64,000 nucleotides of DNA from Teleogryllus oceanicus (lineage: Eukaryota; Arthropoda; Insecta; Orthoptera; Gryllidae): contig CAXIVR010000003.1 of NCBI GenBank assembly GCA_964035755.1, positions 174,219,589-174,283,588 of the forward strand. Direction: 5' to 3'. The number at the start of each line of letters is the position of its first letter. The first letter of the stretch is position 1. The translations under genes were made by a program, and so were the position numbers. The notes under the pieces were generated by a model. It searched no databases. It saw only the letters and a list, made by a program, of their open reading frames with translations, and was not told the origin of the DNA. Positions 11,585 through 22,923 of this stretch are shown piece after piece.

Positions 11585-12174
11585 TGTACGATGTAGTACC
11601 GGGAGCGGTGGCTCAGGGCATCAACTGATGTCACTGCAGCGCCTCTGACCGGGTGGTCCTACGTTCCAGTCCTGACGGCGGCAGGATGTTCGACACTAGC
11701 TTTTCAGCTAGGTCGAATTCAGACGCTGCCTGGAGGAGAATTCTAGCGGCCGGCTGCTCTGATCGGTAGTTTTCCGTGGTTTCTCCAATCAACACCAGGC
11801 GAATGCCGAAGAAGTACCCTACCAAACGGGCCACGGACTGCGCGCGATCTGTCCTTCCTCTTCCTCGTCCTATCCTCTCCTCTTACACACACTAACATCC
11901 ACTACACTAACACATTCCGGGAGACCGGTCGGGAGCTTATAGCTTGTCCCGGCTGGGGCGGTACCCCGCTGGTGGGAGAGTCCTGGTTAGGGGGAAACCC
12001 CGCCAGCCGACGGTAGGTCGGCGCCGGATCTCGCCATCCAGCGGGGGAAGATCATCGACATCTCCCTAAAAAAGAACATGCACTACACTAACGGGACTAA
12101 TGACCGAAGCAGTTGCCGCGCCCGGAAACACAAAAAAGCAATCAATCAATCAATCAATCAATGTACGATGTAGT
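11585..12174 (+). mobile_element. Reference full-length SINE copy with perfect 13-bp target-site duplication
   Basis: The 13-bp sequence TGTACGATGTAGT occurs at 11585-11597 and again at 12162-12174, so the inserted element is 11598-12161 (564 bp). Order: tRNA-like head with an A-box-like TGGCTCAGGGC (11609-11619) and a damaged B box (ACGTTCCAGTCC near 11652); a central GAATTC-containing block; GATCGGTAGTTTTCCGTGG; a pyrimidine/CA-rich linker (about 11850-11920); GGGGCGGTACCCCGCTGGTG; GGTCGGCGCCGGATCTCGCC; ACGGGACTAATGACC; and an (AATC)n tail. It has no coding capacity, so it would depend on a LINE enzyme (family knowledge). The short tandem tail rather than poly(A) suggests a partner that recognises the tail repeat. 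The 13-bp duplication fits target-primed reverse transcription. Confidence 0.92.
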
Positions 12175-12189
12175 GAGTAATAGGGAAGC

Positions 12190-13010
12190 GATATCCATGT
12201 CGATGCTTTATAAACATCTATGTGTTCGAAGAAATATCGATGTTTTAAAAGCCGGTATATTGAAGCTATGTTTTTTAATATCGTTGTTTTTAGGTTTTTC
12301 ATATTTTCTTTATGAATGAAAAATTCCCATAGCCAGAATATTATAAAAGTTAAAAAATTAAATAATAACTGATCCTACCATTGTAAGTTTGTGTGTTCGA
12401 AACGAATGCTGTTTGTACTAACTCCATCGAGAGTCCTCGTATCTGATTATTTTTTAACGTTGTTTTGTGTTAAATGTTAATTAGTCAACATCGCCACGGT
12501 CAAATTATATTTTTTCTACTCCCATTCTTTCATTTGATGGCTCCAAATCATTGCATAATGATACGATACAGATTTCATTATGATACAGGTTCTTGACCAA
12601 TCACAGAGAAGCTTCCAAGCCAAATATTGAGACTACATTAATCTTTGAGAATCGTTCAGGTAAATGTTTGGTTCGATTGTGTGCATTAAAATTGCATTTA
12701 ATGTTATATTATGTTTATCAGTTTTAATTTATTTTAGTATCAGTTATTTTTATGTAGAATATTATATAAAATAAATTGGTTCGTAATTTCACTTTGATTC
12801 TATTTGACTAGCAGTGGGGTAGAAGGAATATTTGACTGACGTTAAGATAACACAAGTTATTGTGTGTTATATTTTGCTGCCGTGTATTTGTTCTTCAAAA
12901 CCGGCAAATTCTTTAGTCTAGCGAATCAGAGGAGGAGTTGGCACCTTTAAAAATAAGAGAAAAAGTGAAAATAGTGAATTATTGTAAGAGCAACTTTTGT
13001 ATTCTCTCGC
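12190..13010. other. AT-rich stretch with recurrent ATCGATG motifs
   Basis: No gene is supported. ATATCGATGTTTTAAA occurs at about 12233. Related motifs recur at 13311-13420, so this interval and the next kilobase may belong to one decayed element. No terminal repeats or duplications were identified. Confidence 0.35.
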
Positions 13011-13019
13011 ACTGGTGAA

Positions 13020-13068
13020 CCAAGGCCACCTGCGGCAGGTAGGGTAGCTGTCCGCTATGTGGCCTTGG
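13020..13068. repeat. Hairpin with perfect 10-bp arms
   Basis: CCAAGGCCAC (13020-13029) and GTGGCCTTGG (13059-13068) are perfect inverted copies around a 29-nt GC-rich loop, inside AT-rich DNA. It could be a structured RNA or element remnant. There is no T-run next to it to suggest a pol III terminator. Confidence 0.75.
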
Positions 13069-13310
13069 CTGAATCCTGCACGTCAACTGCCACGAAACGA
13101 TTCAATGTAAACGTTTAACTTATAAATGTCGTATAAAAAGTACCGTATAAAACTCCATGTAATGGATACACTCGTGTGAAATTTTTCGATACTCCCTCGT
13201 AATGTAATATCACACTCCTGTACTAATACCCATCATTATCATCGTTTCATAATATACTATTGTTGTTAATTTATTGCCAAATTTAATATTAGACATTACT
13301 AATCACCTTT

Positions 13311-13420
13311 GAAACATCGATGTTTCTAAACGTCAGTTTTTGGTCGATGTATTTTTATCACCGATGGTTTAATTTTAATTTTCGACGTTTAGTAAAATCG
13401 ATGTTTTGTTATCGATGTCG
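13311..13420. repeat. Cluster of ATCGATGTTT motifs with a 16-bp perfect palindrome
   Basis: GAAACATCGATGTTTC at 13311-13326 is a perfect 16-bp palindrome. Within the next 100 bp come GGTCGATGTA, AAAATCGATGTTTTG and TTATCGATGTCGA. These look like subterminal repeats of a decayed DNA transposon or a cluster of protein-binding sites. Neither is proven. Confidence 0.6.
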
Positions 13421-13426
13421 AATGAC

Positions 13427-14265
13427 TAGTGTGTGAGAGTAAGGAAAACGTATAATTTATGGAAAAACGTGATGTGCAAATTCAAGATCTGTTCATTTAT
13501 GTTATTTTCATTATTGTGACCTAATAACACGCCAAGGTACCTAAGATTGCTTAAACTCACCGAAATATATAAGCAAAAAACAGTCAATGGTTAATTCAAC
13601 ATGCATTTGTAGGATCAACATATCAACTTGTTATGTACGATGTGAATGGGAGATATTTTTCATTTATTTTCACAGCAAATAATTTATGCAGTAAATTATA
13701 AATATTTCTCGAAGCTTTTTAACAGCCAATTTATACTATGTTCAACTAAATTACAAATGGCAGAAGTTAATGAATTTATGTTATTTTTCTGCCATCGCAA
13801 TACTACGATATTTCCGATTTAAACTGAAATTTTTCATCAACAATATAACTGCCGAATATTTTCATAACCTGAAATAAAATATTTATAAGCTTCTGAATTA
13901 AAAGAGGAATCAGTAATCAAATTATTTAGAGAGGACATTTTGGTACCATTTTAAATAAACCAGGTCATTGCTTCATATCCGTAAATATCTGTTGAATTGT
14001 TTTCCATTAGCATTGATAATTCAAGGTATAGGAATTGGAGTGGGGTAAATGCATTTGAAATTTAAAATAAAATTTAACACAATGGCGGTTTCAAAAATGC
14101 AAATGTTACGTAGAAAGTATTCTGTCAAAGAAACTGTTGAAAGTATATGTAATTTATAACAAAATTCAGGTAACATATATGAAGAAGAGGTTCATATTAT
14201 ATAATCTGTTATTCCTTTAAACCCAAACTCAACACTATAGAAAGGTGAGATGGAAAAATAGACAT
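13427..14265. other. AT-rich non-coding stretch
   Basis: Nothing recognisable was seen. Confidence 0.4.
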
Positions 14266-14390
14266 GAAAAGTTAGGTGAGTAGTGGGTAAGGTGAATTGT
14301 AGGTAAAGTAACTGGGTAGGTGAGGTGGAGATTGAGTCAGTTGTGTAATGGATAAAGTCTAGTAAGGTGAGTAGTGGGTAAGGTCAGTAG
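14266..14390. repeat. Degenerate GTGAGTAGTGGGTAAG repeat
   Basis: AGGTGAGTAGTGGGTAAGGT occurs twice (about 14274 and 14366), with related GGGTAGGTGAGGTGGAG and GTAGGTAAAGTAACT blocks between. It is a decayed minisatellite. Confidence 0.6.
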
Positions 14391-14399
14391 GTTACACAA

Positions 14400-16780
14400 A
14401 CATATTTTAAAATAAAAAAAATGATATCTAAAAGTAAATGACTACAACTGATGAGTCCCTATGTTATGAATGTTTAATATTAATCTTGATACATTTACAG
14501 ATGTTCAAGCTGGACGTTTTTATTGACCAATTGTATAGAAGACTAGTGGCTTGCAACAGCAAAAGTACTGTTGAACAAATCTTCACGAAATGGTTCTTGA
14601 AAAAGTAACACCCTCACTGCCCAAGAATGACAAGGACAAATTTACTCTCGTAAAATCTTCATCCGCTTGTGCGGGTGGCAGATTCCTGTCATTACTGAAT
14701 AATGGCACATATTTTACATTTGGCAAGGAGGGAAATGTTGGAAGCCTACGCATTCCGTATTTACTCACAGCTATAACAGATAGCAATCGTTTTGTTTTCC
14801 CGCTTTTTCTTTCATATCAGTTCGCTTTTTAAGTTTGCAAACAAACAGAAGTACGAACTCACTTCAAGCTTTTCAGGGTAAATGAAACTAATTATTCCAG
14901 TAATTTCTGCTAGTATTTCACGTGCGATTAGAAAATAATTATCTTTTAACACCAAAAAATCTATTGTAGGACTCATTATTTGTTTTATTTGCTACACGGG
15001 ATGCACCACCTAAGTAGGCCACATGATATATCTTGAAAACGGTTTGAGATATCGAGATGCTACTTGCGCTATGTTGTTGCAGATGAAGGGGTAAACAACA
15101 TATTTCGTTTTGTTCTTTGTACCATATGTAATTTTAGAGATATTGACAAAACTCAAAATTTAAAAATAGAAATATATATATATATTTCTACATCATTCTA
15201 AAGTTCTTTAAAAATGAAATGAATTGATATAAATATTGTTAATATTCGAAAAGTATTTTTTGTAGAAATAGTGCAATTTGAACTTGATAAACGCCATGCT
15301 GCAATGCGCAAGGTCAGCCAACCTTGCTGACATCATATACGCGAGTCGACGTAGTTTGTCGGAAAACGACGCAAGGAGATGAAGTACAACACTGCCATAA
15401 ATATTTTAACAAAAACAATATTCACGTGTATCCTAGGCCAGGCGGAAAAAACTCACGTCACCATAATCCACACATTTTGAACAACAGTTGTCGTCTTAAC
15501 GTTTTCTTAAGAAAGCTCGTTAAGAAGATATAGGAATTTATTTTCTTGTATCTTGCTTTATTACAATTGTAACCGATTGTTCTCCGGTCTTCATTCATAA
15601 ATACATTTAATAACTTGGAATATGAACTGCTAGCTATGAAGAGTCTTCGCAAGGTCACGGGTCGTAGCATTCACTTCAAGACCTTTTTCTGTATCAAGGA
15701 AATTATGCTACTGAAAGCACAGAAGCGTAGTGCTACTCTCGCGCTGGTGTGCAATTACGTGAATGGAGGTCACAAAGAACATGCAAAAACTTGTTCAACA
15801 TGTTTTAAAATGGTAATATGCAAGAAAGTTGTATTGAAATGTCCAGTGTAAGAAGAAATCAACACGTTTTCAATTGGTAGATGAAAATATGTTTTCATTT
15901 GACCAAAAAGCACTATTTCTTTTCTGTTCAAAATATTCAATATACAGGATGAGTCACGTAACTTGAGCACCACCTCCTTCACTTTTCGAACGGTGGAAAT
16001 TATTGCAATGCAATATTCAGTGAACTGCATGAGGGAATAGAGCTAATTGATGTAGGTATTCATTTCTATTTTATCACTTCTCTTTTACTAGATTGAAGTA
16101 ATTTTGGGTGTTTATGTGTCACATGAAATAAAGACAGAAATAAAAAGAACAGTTAATTCAGTAACAAAAAAATGTATTAATTCCTTATAGATTATCGTTT
16201 ATATTAATTTATTCCCATATAATCTAAAATACGTTTTTTTTAAATATTTAGAATACTATGACTTTTACATTGACTTTCGTGGTATCATTTTGTTCGACAT
16301 TCTTTTCGGACATTGTATCGCCGTGTTTCGGTACGTAAAGAGAATGTGAATTAGGTCGTTGATAAAGTGGCCATGAATACATTTCTTTATCCTTCAATTT
16401 CCTGTAGTTAGTTACTTATAAAATGTTGTAATTTTGCCTGCAATAGCGTACATCGTTTCAGTGTCCCAAAAAGTTAAAGCCGGCGTTGAAAAGTTTAAAA
16501 TGTGTGCTTTATTTTTCATTTCTACTGAAAATGCATGAAGTGGACTTGTCACGTTTTGAATATTTGCTCCTCAATTCTGAGTGTGCTTTATAAAAATTGC
16601 GATTTCAAATAAAATAATTTACTGTCGACAAAACCGTTATGACATAAAATGTTTGCAATAATATTCCCAATATAAGATTTTTCCCGCCTGGTCGGCAGCA
16701 CCGGATATGCAGTACAACTGTTCTTTCTATATCGAGATTATCAAAAATAGTGATATGCTATATAACACGTTAATATCAAA
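14400..16780. other. AT-rich non-coding stretch with weak repeat-like segments
   Basis: Open frames at 14590-14832, 15324-15533 and 15615-15851 (plus) show no domain. The segment starting ACAGGATGAGTCACGTAAC near 15946 resembles the kind of terminal sequence often seen in interspersed arthropod repeats, but I could not find a partner end. No gene called. Confidence 0.35.
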
Positions 16781-16789
16781 TATTTAAAT

Positions 16790-17221
16790 CAGGAGAGGTG
16801 GCTCGGGGCATCAAATGATATCAATACAGTACCTCTGACCGGGAGGTCCCTAGCTTCGTGTCCCAAAGGTGATAGGATTTTCGACACAAACCAGATAGCT
16901 AGGTCGAGTCCTGTCGCTTTCTGGAGGAGAATTCTAGAGGTCGGCTGGTGTGATGCGTAGTTTTCGGGCGTGTCTCCGATAAACCGGAGCAGTACCTCAC
17001 CAAACGGGTCACGGACCGCGCACAATCTTTCCTTCTCATTCCTTCCCCTATCCTTGGCCCGCTAGTGGGATCTACCTGGTTGAAAAAACCCTCTAGCCGA
17101 CGGTCGATTGGCGCCGGATCTCGCCATTCAGTGGAGCAAGATCACTACCACCGTTTAAGCATTCACTACACTTACGGGACTAATGACCTTAGTATAACTC
17201 GGAATAACAATCAATCAATCA
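16790..17221 (+). mobile_element. SINE copy with diverged head and shortened linker
   Basis: Blocks in order: GAGGTGGCTCGGGGCATCAA, CTCTGACCGGGAGGTCC, GGATTTTCGACAC, GGAGGAGAATTCTAG, CTCACCAAACGGGTCACGG, TAGCCGACGGTCGATTGGCG, ACGGGACTAATGACC, and an (AATC)n tail of three units. The B box is damaged. The CA-rich linker and the GGGGCGGTGCC block are deleted, giving about 430 bp. Confidence 0.85.
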
Positions 17222-20200
17222 TGGCGGCGGCCCCTTTCTCGAAGCCTTGGTTTTGAATGACCTCCACAGTGTGCAAAGCAGGGACACACTCAATATGACA
17301 ATTCAGTCGGAACCCTCAACACGAGAGTAGGTGGAATACACAACAAAATATTTGCATTTTTATTCCAAATCGAAACTGTTTCATTATTTCTGGATTTTCT
17401 CGAGATTATTGGTATTTAACAAACCCATAGAAAATTCTCACACAACCGGAGGACGCGTAATATTCTTTCAATTTATGTGCCAATGCGAAATTCATAATAT
17501 ACGAGGGCTCATAGAGAAAAAAATTATATCAATGTTTCATTAAAATTTATATTCCATTTTTTCAGTGTTTGTTTCACATTGCGTAACGTAAAGAAGAGAA
17601 ATCATGTAAAAAAATAAAACCTTAATTTTATCCCCAACTAAAATGAGAAAAGAACAATGGAGGTTTAAGGACACATTGCAGTAAATAGCTCACATAAACT
17701 ATTTTAGATAATACACAATCCTCGCGTGTATCTTCAAACGGAGAAAACTTAGCACTTTTTTCTGTGCAGTTAAAGAATCGGGTTAATTCTCTCATTTAAA
17801 GTTCTCGTTTTCAACGATTCAGTTGCGACTTGATTTCAAAAGTAACCCATCGTCCTTACTGGAATCTCAGATTCAGCGAGAGCAATAAACCAATACAGGC
17901 AGTTTAACTGATACACGCAGGTTTTAAACCGGCTCTCTGCAGGCACACATTGGCTTGCGTTTCTTTCAGATCGCGATACAGCAGCTGGGAGCGCCATTGT
18001 TTTTCTGTTTTCACGCACCAGTCTTCGAAAGCAATAAATGGTTAATGGTGGCAATGAAATGATGCCTACTATACCAAACGTCGTTAGAAGACTTCCTCAC
18101 GACTTTAAGTGATATTATTGGCCATTTCTCAGTTGGATGTGCCCATTGGATGTTTCTCACCTGACGATCTGAATTTAATCAACTGGAAGAATGACATTAT
18201 TTATTTAATTACTTCAACACGCAATTGGTGACGTAGAGTTTGCTGGATCTTAAACGATACAAAGTTTAGAATGTACAATGATTATGTAGTAATACTAGCA
18301 TATTTTTTATCTGTTAGTTTCACAACAAAAATTATTAGAAATGACTTTCTAGGATTTCAAAGGCAAATACAATAACATGTTTTATGTAATTGTATTAATT
18401 CTAGTATGTACTGTTCTATAAGTAAAAGTTATATAAATTGAAGGGCTTAACGCAAACAGGTGATACCTGAAAAAAAGTGAAATTATTTTAACTATTTAAA
18501 GTCTATTAATTAGTCTTCTCCAGTTCCATTTGTACCATTCCCTTACGATAGAAAATATTTCTCGCTCAAATCTAATTTTTTATTAAATTTTAATATTTTC
18601 CTTTTAAAATATTTCCATACGTTAAGAAATTTTACGATCAAACATTTTACTAGAGATTAACGTATTTTGAAAGAATTAACGCGATTATTAGCTATGGCGT
18701 AGTTTCAATAGGTGGGCAGGACAAAAAAAAGTGAGAAAAATGAACAGACGTGTACATTGGTATAAATAATGATATGACGCTTCGGATCGTCAAAGCAAGG
18801 TTATCAGTAGTAATACAGCCATCTGTGGTTTGAAAAGGATTAGTAATGTAAGTAAACATAAAATAATAAAAAGGCTTTTATGTTATAAATTCCAATATTT
18901 TCTTTTCGCTGATCCGACATTTTTCAATTTTTTTACATCATGTATGTCTCTACTTATACAATATTCCTCTTCACATAAGTAGGCAAACCTATTCATTGAA
19001 CACGCCAAGAACGACGCACACAACTTCCTTTCTCATCATTCAGTTAGGAAATATTTATTTTAACACCTTTTAAAGTTCATAATATTAACAGAACTACTTT
19101 CGCACGCCGGAGTGGATGACTGAAAGATCAAGAAAATTCAAAGAAAGAGTTTATAACATTTCTGCCCATGATACATATTTACATGCTGACAAATGTGTAT
19201 GACAATTAATTTTAAAGAAAGGTCACAGCACAGGATTCCTAGGTAAATATATAAGATATTAATGTGAAAACTAAACCTCTTCTCATTGACTTGTAGGATT
19301 AATTAGGATAAAAATTACAAACTTTCAGTGTGAAGAACTAATTGATTATTCTACCACTCTAAACCAACCTAAGAACAATAATATTAAACTTGCCTGTGAT
19401 TGTCCAAAATGTCTCAACGTTGGATGATTGGTTGTGCTGTCACCGTGTTCAGGGATGATTATCAAAACATTATTTTGTTCGCCACTAAATCACTGATTCA
19501 CTGAAAACTTGAAGAAACATTGCACAATCATTATCCACAATTTAAAATACACACGTTGGAAGTAATCACAATACACAACGCGCTTGCAACCAACCCGTAT
19601 GTTGGAAGACCAATATCGTTCTGACTGCGGACTCGTACAATGCAAATGTTTGCAGCGAGCTCTAACGTCAAAAGGGTCGCACTACAGCACGATCTGCATT
19701 TTTTTGAAGGGAAACCCGGGACGCTTTGAAAGCTAGTTGCAACTGTCATTCGTTAGAAGTTCAGATAGTACCTCCTAAACGGATCTGCTTTTTGACCTGT
19801 ACCAAATGTTTGCGAATTTATTCATGATAAAAAGTGAATATGAGTCAATGGTTACATGAGAAGAGAAAAGCAAAACCAACAACGCTTGATATTTTCTAAG
19901 GAATCATGAAACTACCAATATGATATGTAAAATTACGTGCTGCATTAGTAATGATTCAAAAGAGAGGTATTTTATGATAAATATATTTACAACATGTGTA
20001 CATGAAACGTTCTGAATAGCTGAATGAGTATTAATTGAGTGACTAAGAGTATTTATGAAAACAATAAAAGACACAAAGCGCTATAATTCCAATCTTTTTG
20101 AACATTATTTGTTGGTTTCACAGCAAAAATCTTTTTCTTTTTCCTTACACTCACAGGCTTCAATTACATCAAGTCTACGAGTCGAATTTAATAAAATAAT

Positions 20201-20503
20201 CCAGCATTCGGAATATCGTTTTTTTCTACGAAACATTGAATCTGTATTGCTCTTGAAGAAACTTGAACTGCTCTAGGTGCACGACAAAGTGCCACATTAT
20301 AAGAAAATATCATTATGCACAAGAACAGATTTCATCTGTCTGAGCAGCTACATTCTCAACATATTTACTATATTATCGGATAATCTTGAGAACTATCCTG
20401 ATTAAATTTTGAGATGTAAAAATACTATTTTAAAAACACATTTCTTCAATTTATTATAAATAGTGATTTTTGATAAGTGCCATTTTTGTGTAGCTCTGTT
20501 TAC
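17222..20503. other. AT-rich non-coding stretch
   Basis: About 3.3 kb without a gene, tRNA or element that I can support. Short minus-strand open frames at 17836-18054 and 19531-19749 carry no recognisable motif. Confidence 0.45.
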
Positions 20504-20820
20504 TGCAGGACTGCGACCGGAGGAGGTGGCTCAGGGTATCAACCGATGTCACTGCAGTGCCTCTGACCAAGAGGTTCTAGGATTCGAGTCCTGACTATGG
20601 CAAGATTTTCGACATTAGCTTCATTTCTAGACCGAATTCAGCCACTTTCTGGTAAAGAATTCTAGCGGCCGGCTGCTGTGATCGGTAGTTTACCGTGGTC
20701 TCTCCCATCAACAACAGGCGAATGCCGGAGCAATACCCTCAGAAACGGGCCACGAACCGCGCGTGATCTTTCCTTCCTCTTCCTTGTCGTACCTCTACCC
20801 CTTACTTACACACACACTTG
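20504..20820 (+). mobile_element. Outer SINE copy, 5' part (interrupted by a nested SINE)
   Basis: The head (GGAGGTGGCTCAGGGTATCA, GATTCGAGTCC as a near-perfect B box) and central blocks run up to the CA-rich linker (ACACACACACTTG at about 20808-20820), where a second SINE begins. The outer copy resumes at 21389. Its target-site duplication is TGCAGGACTG at 20504-20513 and TGCAGAACTG at 21615-21624 (9 of 10), which shows that both halves are one insertion. Confidence 0.88.
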
Positions 20821-21388
20821 TTTTTGATTGATTGATTGATTTTTTCGTGTTTCTTCGCGTGCCAATTACTTTGGTCATTAGTCCCTTTAGTGTAGTGCAT
20901 GCTTTTTCTCAGGAGAGGGCGGTGATCTTCCCCGCCGGATGACGAGATCCGGCGCCGACCTACCATCGACTAGTGGGGTATCCCCCTAACCAGGACTCTC
21001 CCACCAGCGGGGCACCGCCCCAACCCGGACAAGCTCGAACCTCCAGACCGGTCTCCCGGAATATGTGGTGGTGTAGTGCCTGTTAGAGTAAGTGTGTGTG
21101 TAAAGGGAGAGGATAGGACAAGGAAGAAAAAGGAAAGATCGCGCGCGGTCCGTGGCCCGTTTGTTAGGGTACTGCTCTGGCATTCGCCTGGTGTTGATCG
21201 GAGAATCCACGGAAAACTACCGATCAGAGCAGCCGGCCGCTAGAATTCTCCTCCAGGCAGCGATTGAATTCGACCTATCTGAAAAGCTAATGTCGAAAAT
21301 CCTGCCGCCGTCGGGACTCGAACCTAGAACCTCACGGTCAGAGGCGCTGCAGTGACATCAGTTGATGCACTGGACTACCGCTCCCGGT
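20821..21388 (-). mobile_element. Nested full-length SINE copy
   Basis: It is inserted in the opposite orientation in the CA-rich linker of the outer SINE. On the minus strand it has the complete head with a perfect B box (GGTTCGAGTCC, complement of 21314-21324), the GAATTC block, the linker and a (TTGA)n tail at 20826-20840. Its length of 568 bp matches the 564-bp reference. The flanking duplication is degraded: CTTACACAC...TTG on the left and CTTACACGTGTTG on the right. Confidence 0.9.
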
Positions 21389-21624
21389 CTTACACGTGTT
21401 GAGAGCTTAGAGCTTGTCGTAGCTGGGCACACTGGTGAGAGATACTAGTTGGGAAAAAATCCCCGCCAGACGACATAGATCGGCGGCAGATTTCACCATC
21501 CACGAGGGGAAGATCACCTCCATCTCCCGCGATTAAAACATGGAGTACATTTACGGTACTAATTATCTTGGCTGTTAACGGGCCCGGATACTCTAACCAA
21601 TCAATCAAAAAAAATGCAGAACTG
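21389..21624 (+). mobile_element. Outer SINE copy, 3' part
   Basis: Continuation of the copy that starts at 20514. It holds the GAGAGCTTAGAGCTTGTC, ACTGGTGAGAG, CCCGCCAGACGAC and ACTAATTATCTTGG blocks and an AATCAATC tail. It ends with the right target duplication at 21615-21624. It is more diverged than the nested copy, as expected for the older insertion. Confidence 0.85.
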
Positions 21625-21840
21625 TGGAATTTGGGCAGTAGTGGCCCGGGCGATCGAAATGTGAAATCTCCCCAGCTCGGCCCCGTGCGTCTCCTGTTTC
21701 TCTGATGTGTTTCCGCAGGATGTTGCTGATATTTTTTGTCACACAAACGTCCCGTTTTAAACGTCCCTCTTCTTCCACCTTAGTTTAGACGTAACTAAAA
21801 TGGGCATTTTAAAATAAGAAATGAAGTATGCATCTACGTG

Positions 21841-21950
21841 CATTGATTGATTGATTGGTGTTTCCAGGTGAGTTAATTGTTAAGATCATTAATTACTTAA
21901 TTTCATGCATGTTATATCTCTGAAGGTGGCGGTGTTCCTCCTCCGCTAAA
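21841..21950 (-). mobile_element. SINE 3'-end fragment
   Basis: (ATTG)n tail, GTGTTTCCAGGTGAGTTAA, a degraded ATTAGTCCC block and a GGTGGCGGTGTTCCTCCTCCGC block match the last 110 bp of the SINE on the minus strand. The rest is absent. Confidence 0.65.
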
Positions 21951-22877
21951 CTTTTAGTTTTATCGCAATAATATATCTTAATTTATTTATTATGACGTAA
22001 CTAGAGGTAAATTTTGATAGAACTATAAAATACAAACACAATAGCGAAATGACGTATTTTTTATTCTTTTTTACATATTTCTTTTTCATTTAAAATATGG
22101 TCTTAAAATGATATTAACTTTTAAAAATAAAAAGAAATTTTAATTTATAATTTACTCTAAATTCACAAACATTTCGATAAGCTTTGATTATAAGACAATA
22201 AAACTAATATAAAATCGGGTAGTAAATCAATTACGATAAAAGTTATTGGTTTGCATTTTATGATTGTTTACTGTTTAGCTCTCTGATATAAATGATGTAA
22301 AATTGTAAATGAATCACCATAGCCTCAATATGAATATTAATGCACATTATTTTCCAAATTGCAAACATGAGTGTAAAAGAATTTCAAACAAAATTAAAGA
22401 ATAATTTTGATGTGGTTAATGCCAATTTCACTTGTCAAACTTGTTTAATAGCCATTTCGGGATATGTAATATGGAACAAAATATATTTAGTGATAGCAAA
22501 TCGAATGACACATTGCTAGCCCAACGAGGCACCTCCGACGGGTATTTTCATATTAAAAGGTTTTATTTGTGCTTTGCAAGTTCATAACCAAAATAAATTT
22601 TAAACCTATTTTAGATACCTGTCTTGCTCATTTGCAGACCTAGATATTAAAAAAATATAACATTAACATAAAAAGTAGAATTAAAAATGTGTTTAGTTTT
22701 TTGTTTCATCACAAAGGTTGAATTGTCGGCAGTAAGATATATTAAGTCGTAAGGATCCGTGTATATGCTACAAAGAGTAAAGTTGCATTGAAACCTGATA
22801 TTATAAGTATCTATTATACTGATCTTTCTGATGATGATACATTCTAATTCCCTTTTGGGTTAATAAATAATTTTTTA

Positions 22878-22923
<46 letters not shown>

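Noticed and set aside
14590..14832. 80-codon plus-strand frame with a mixed, somewhat protein-like composition
   Set aside because: No family recognised, an overlapping open frame exists on the opposite strand, and no splice signals flank it convincingly.
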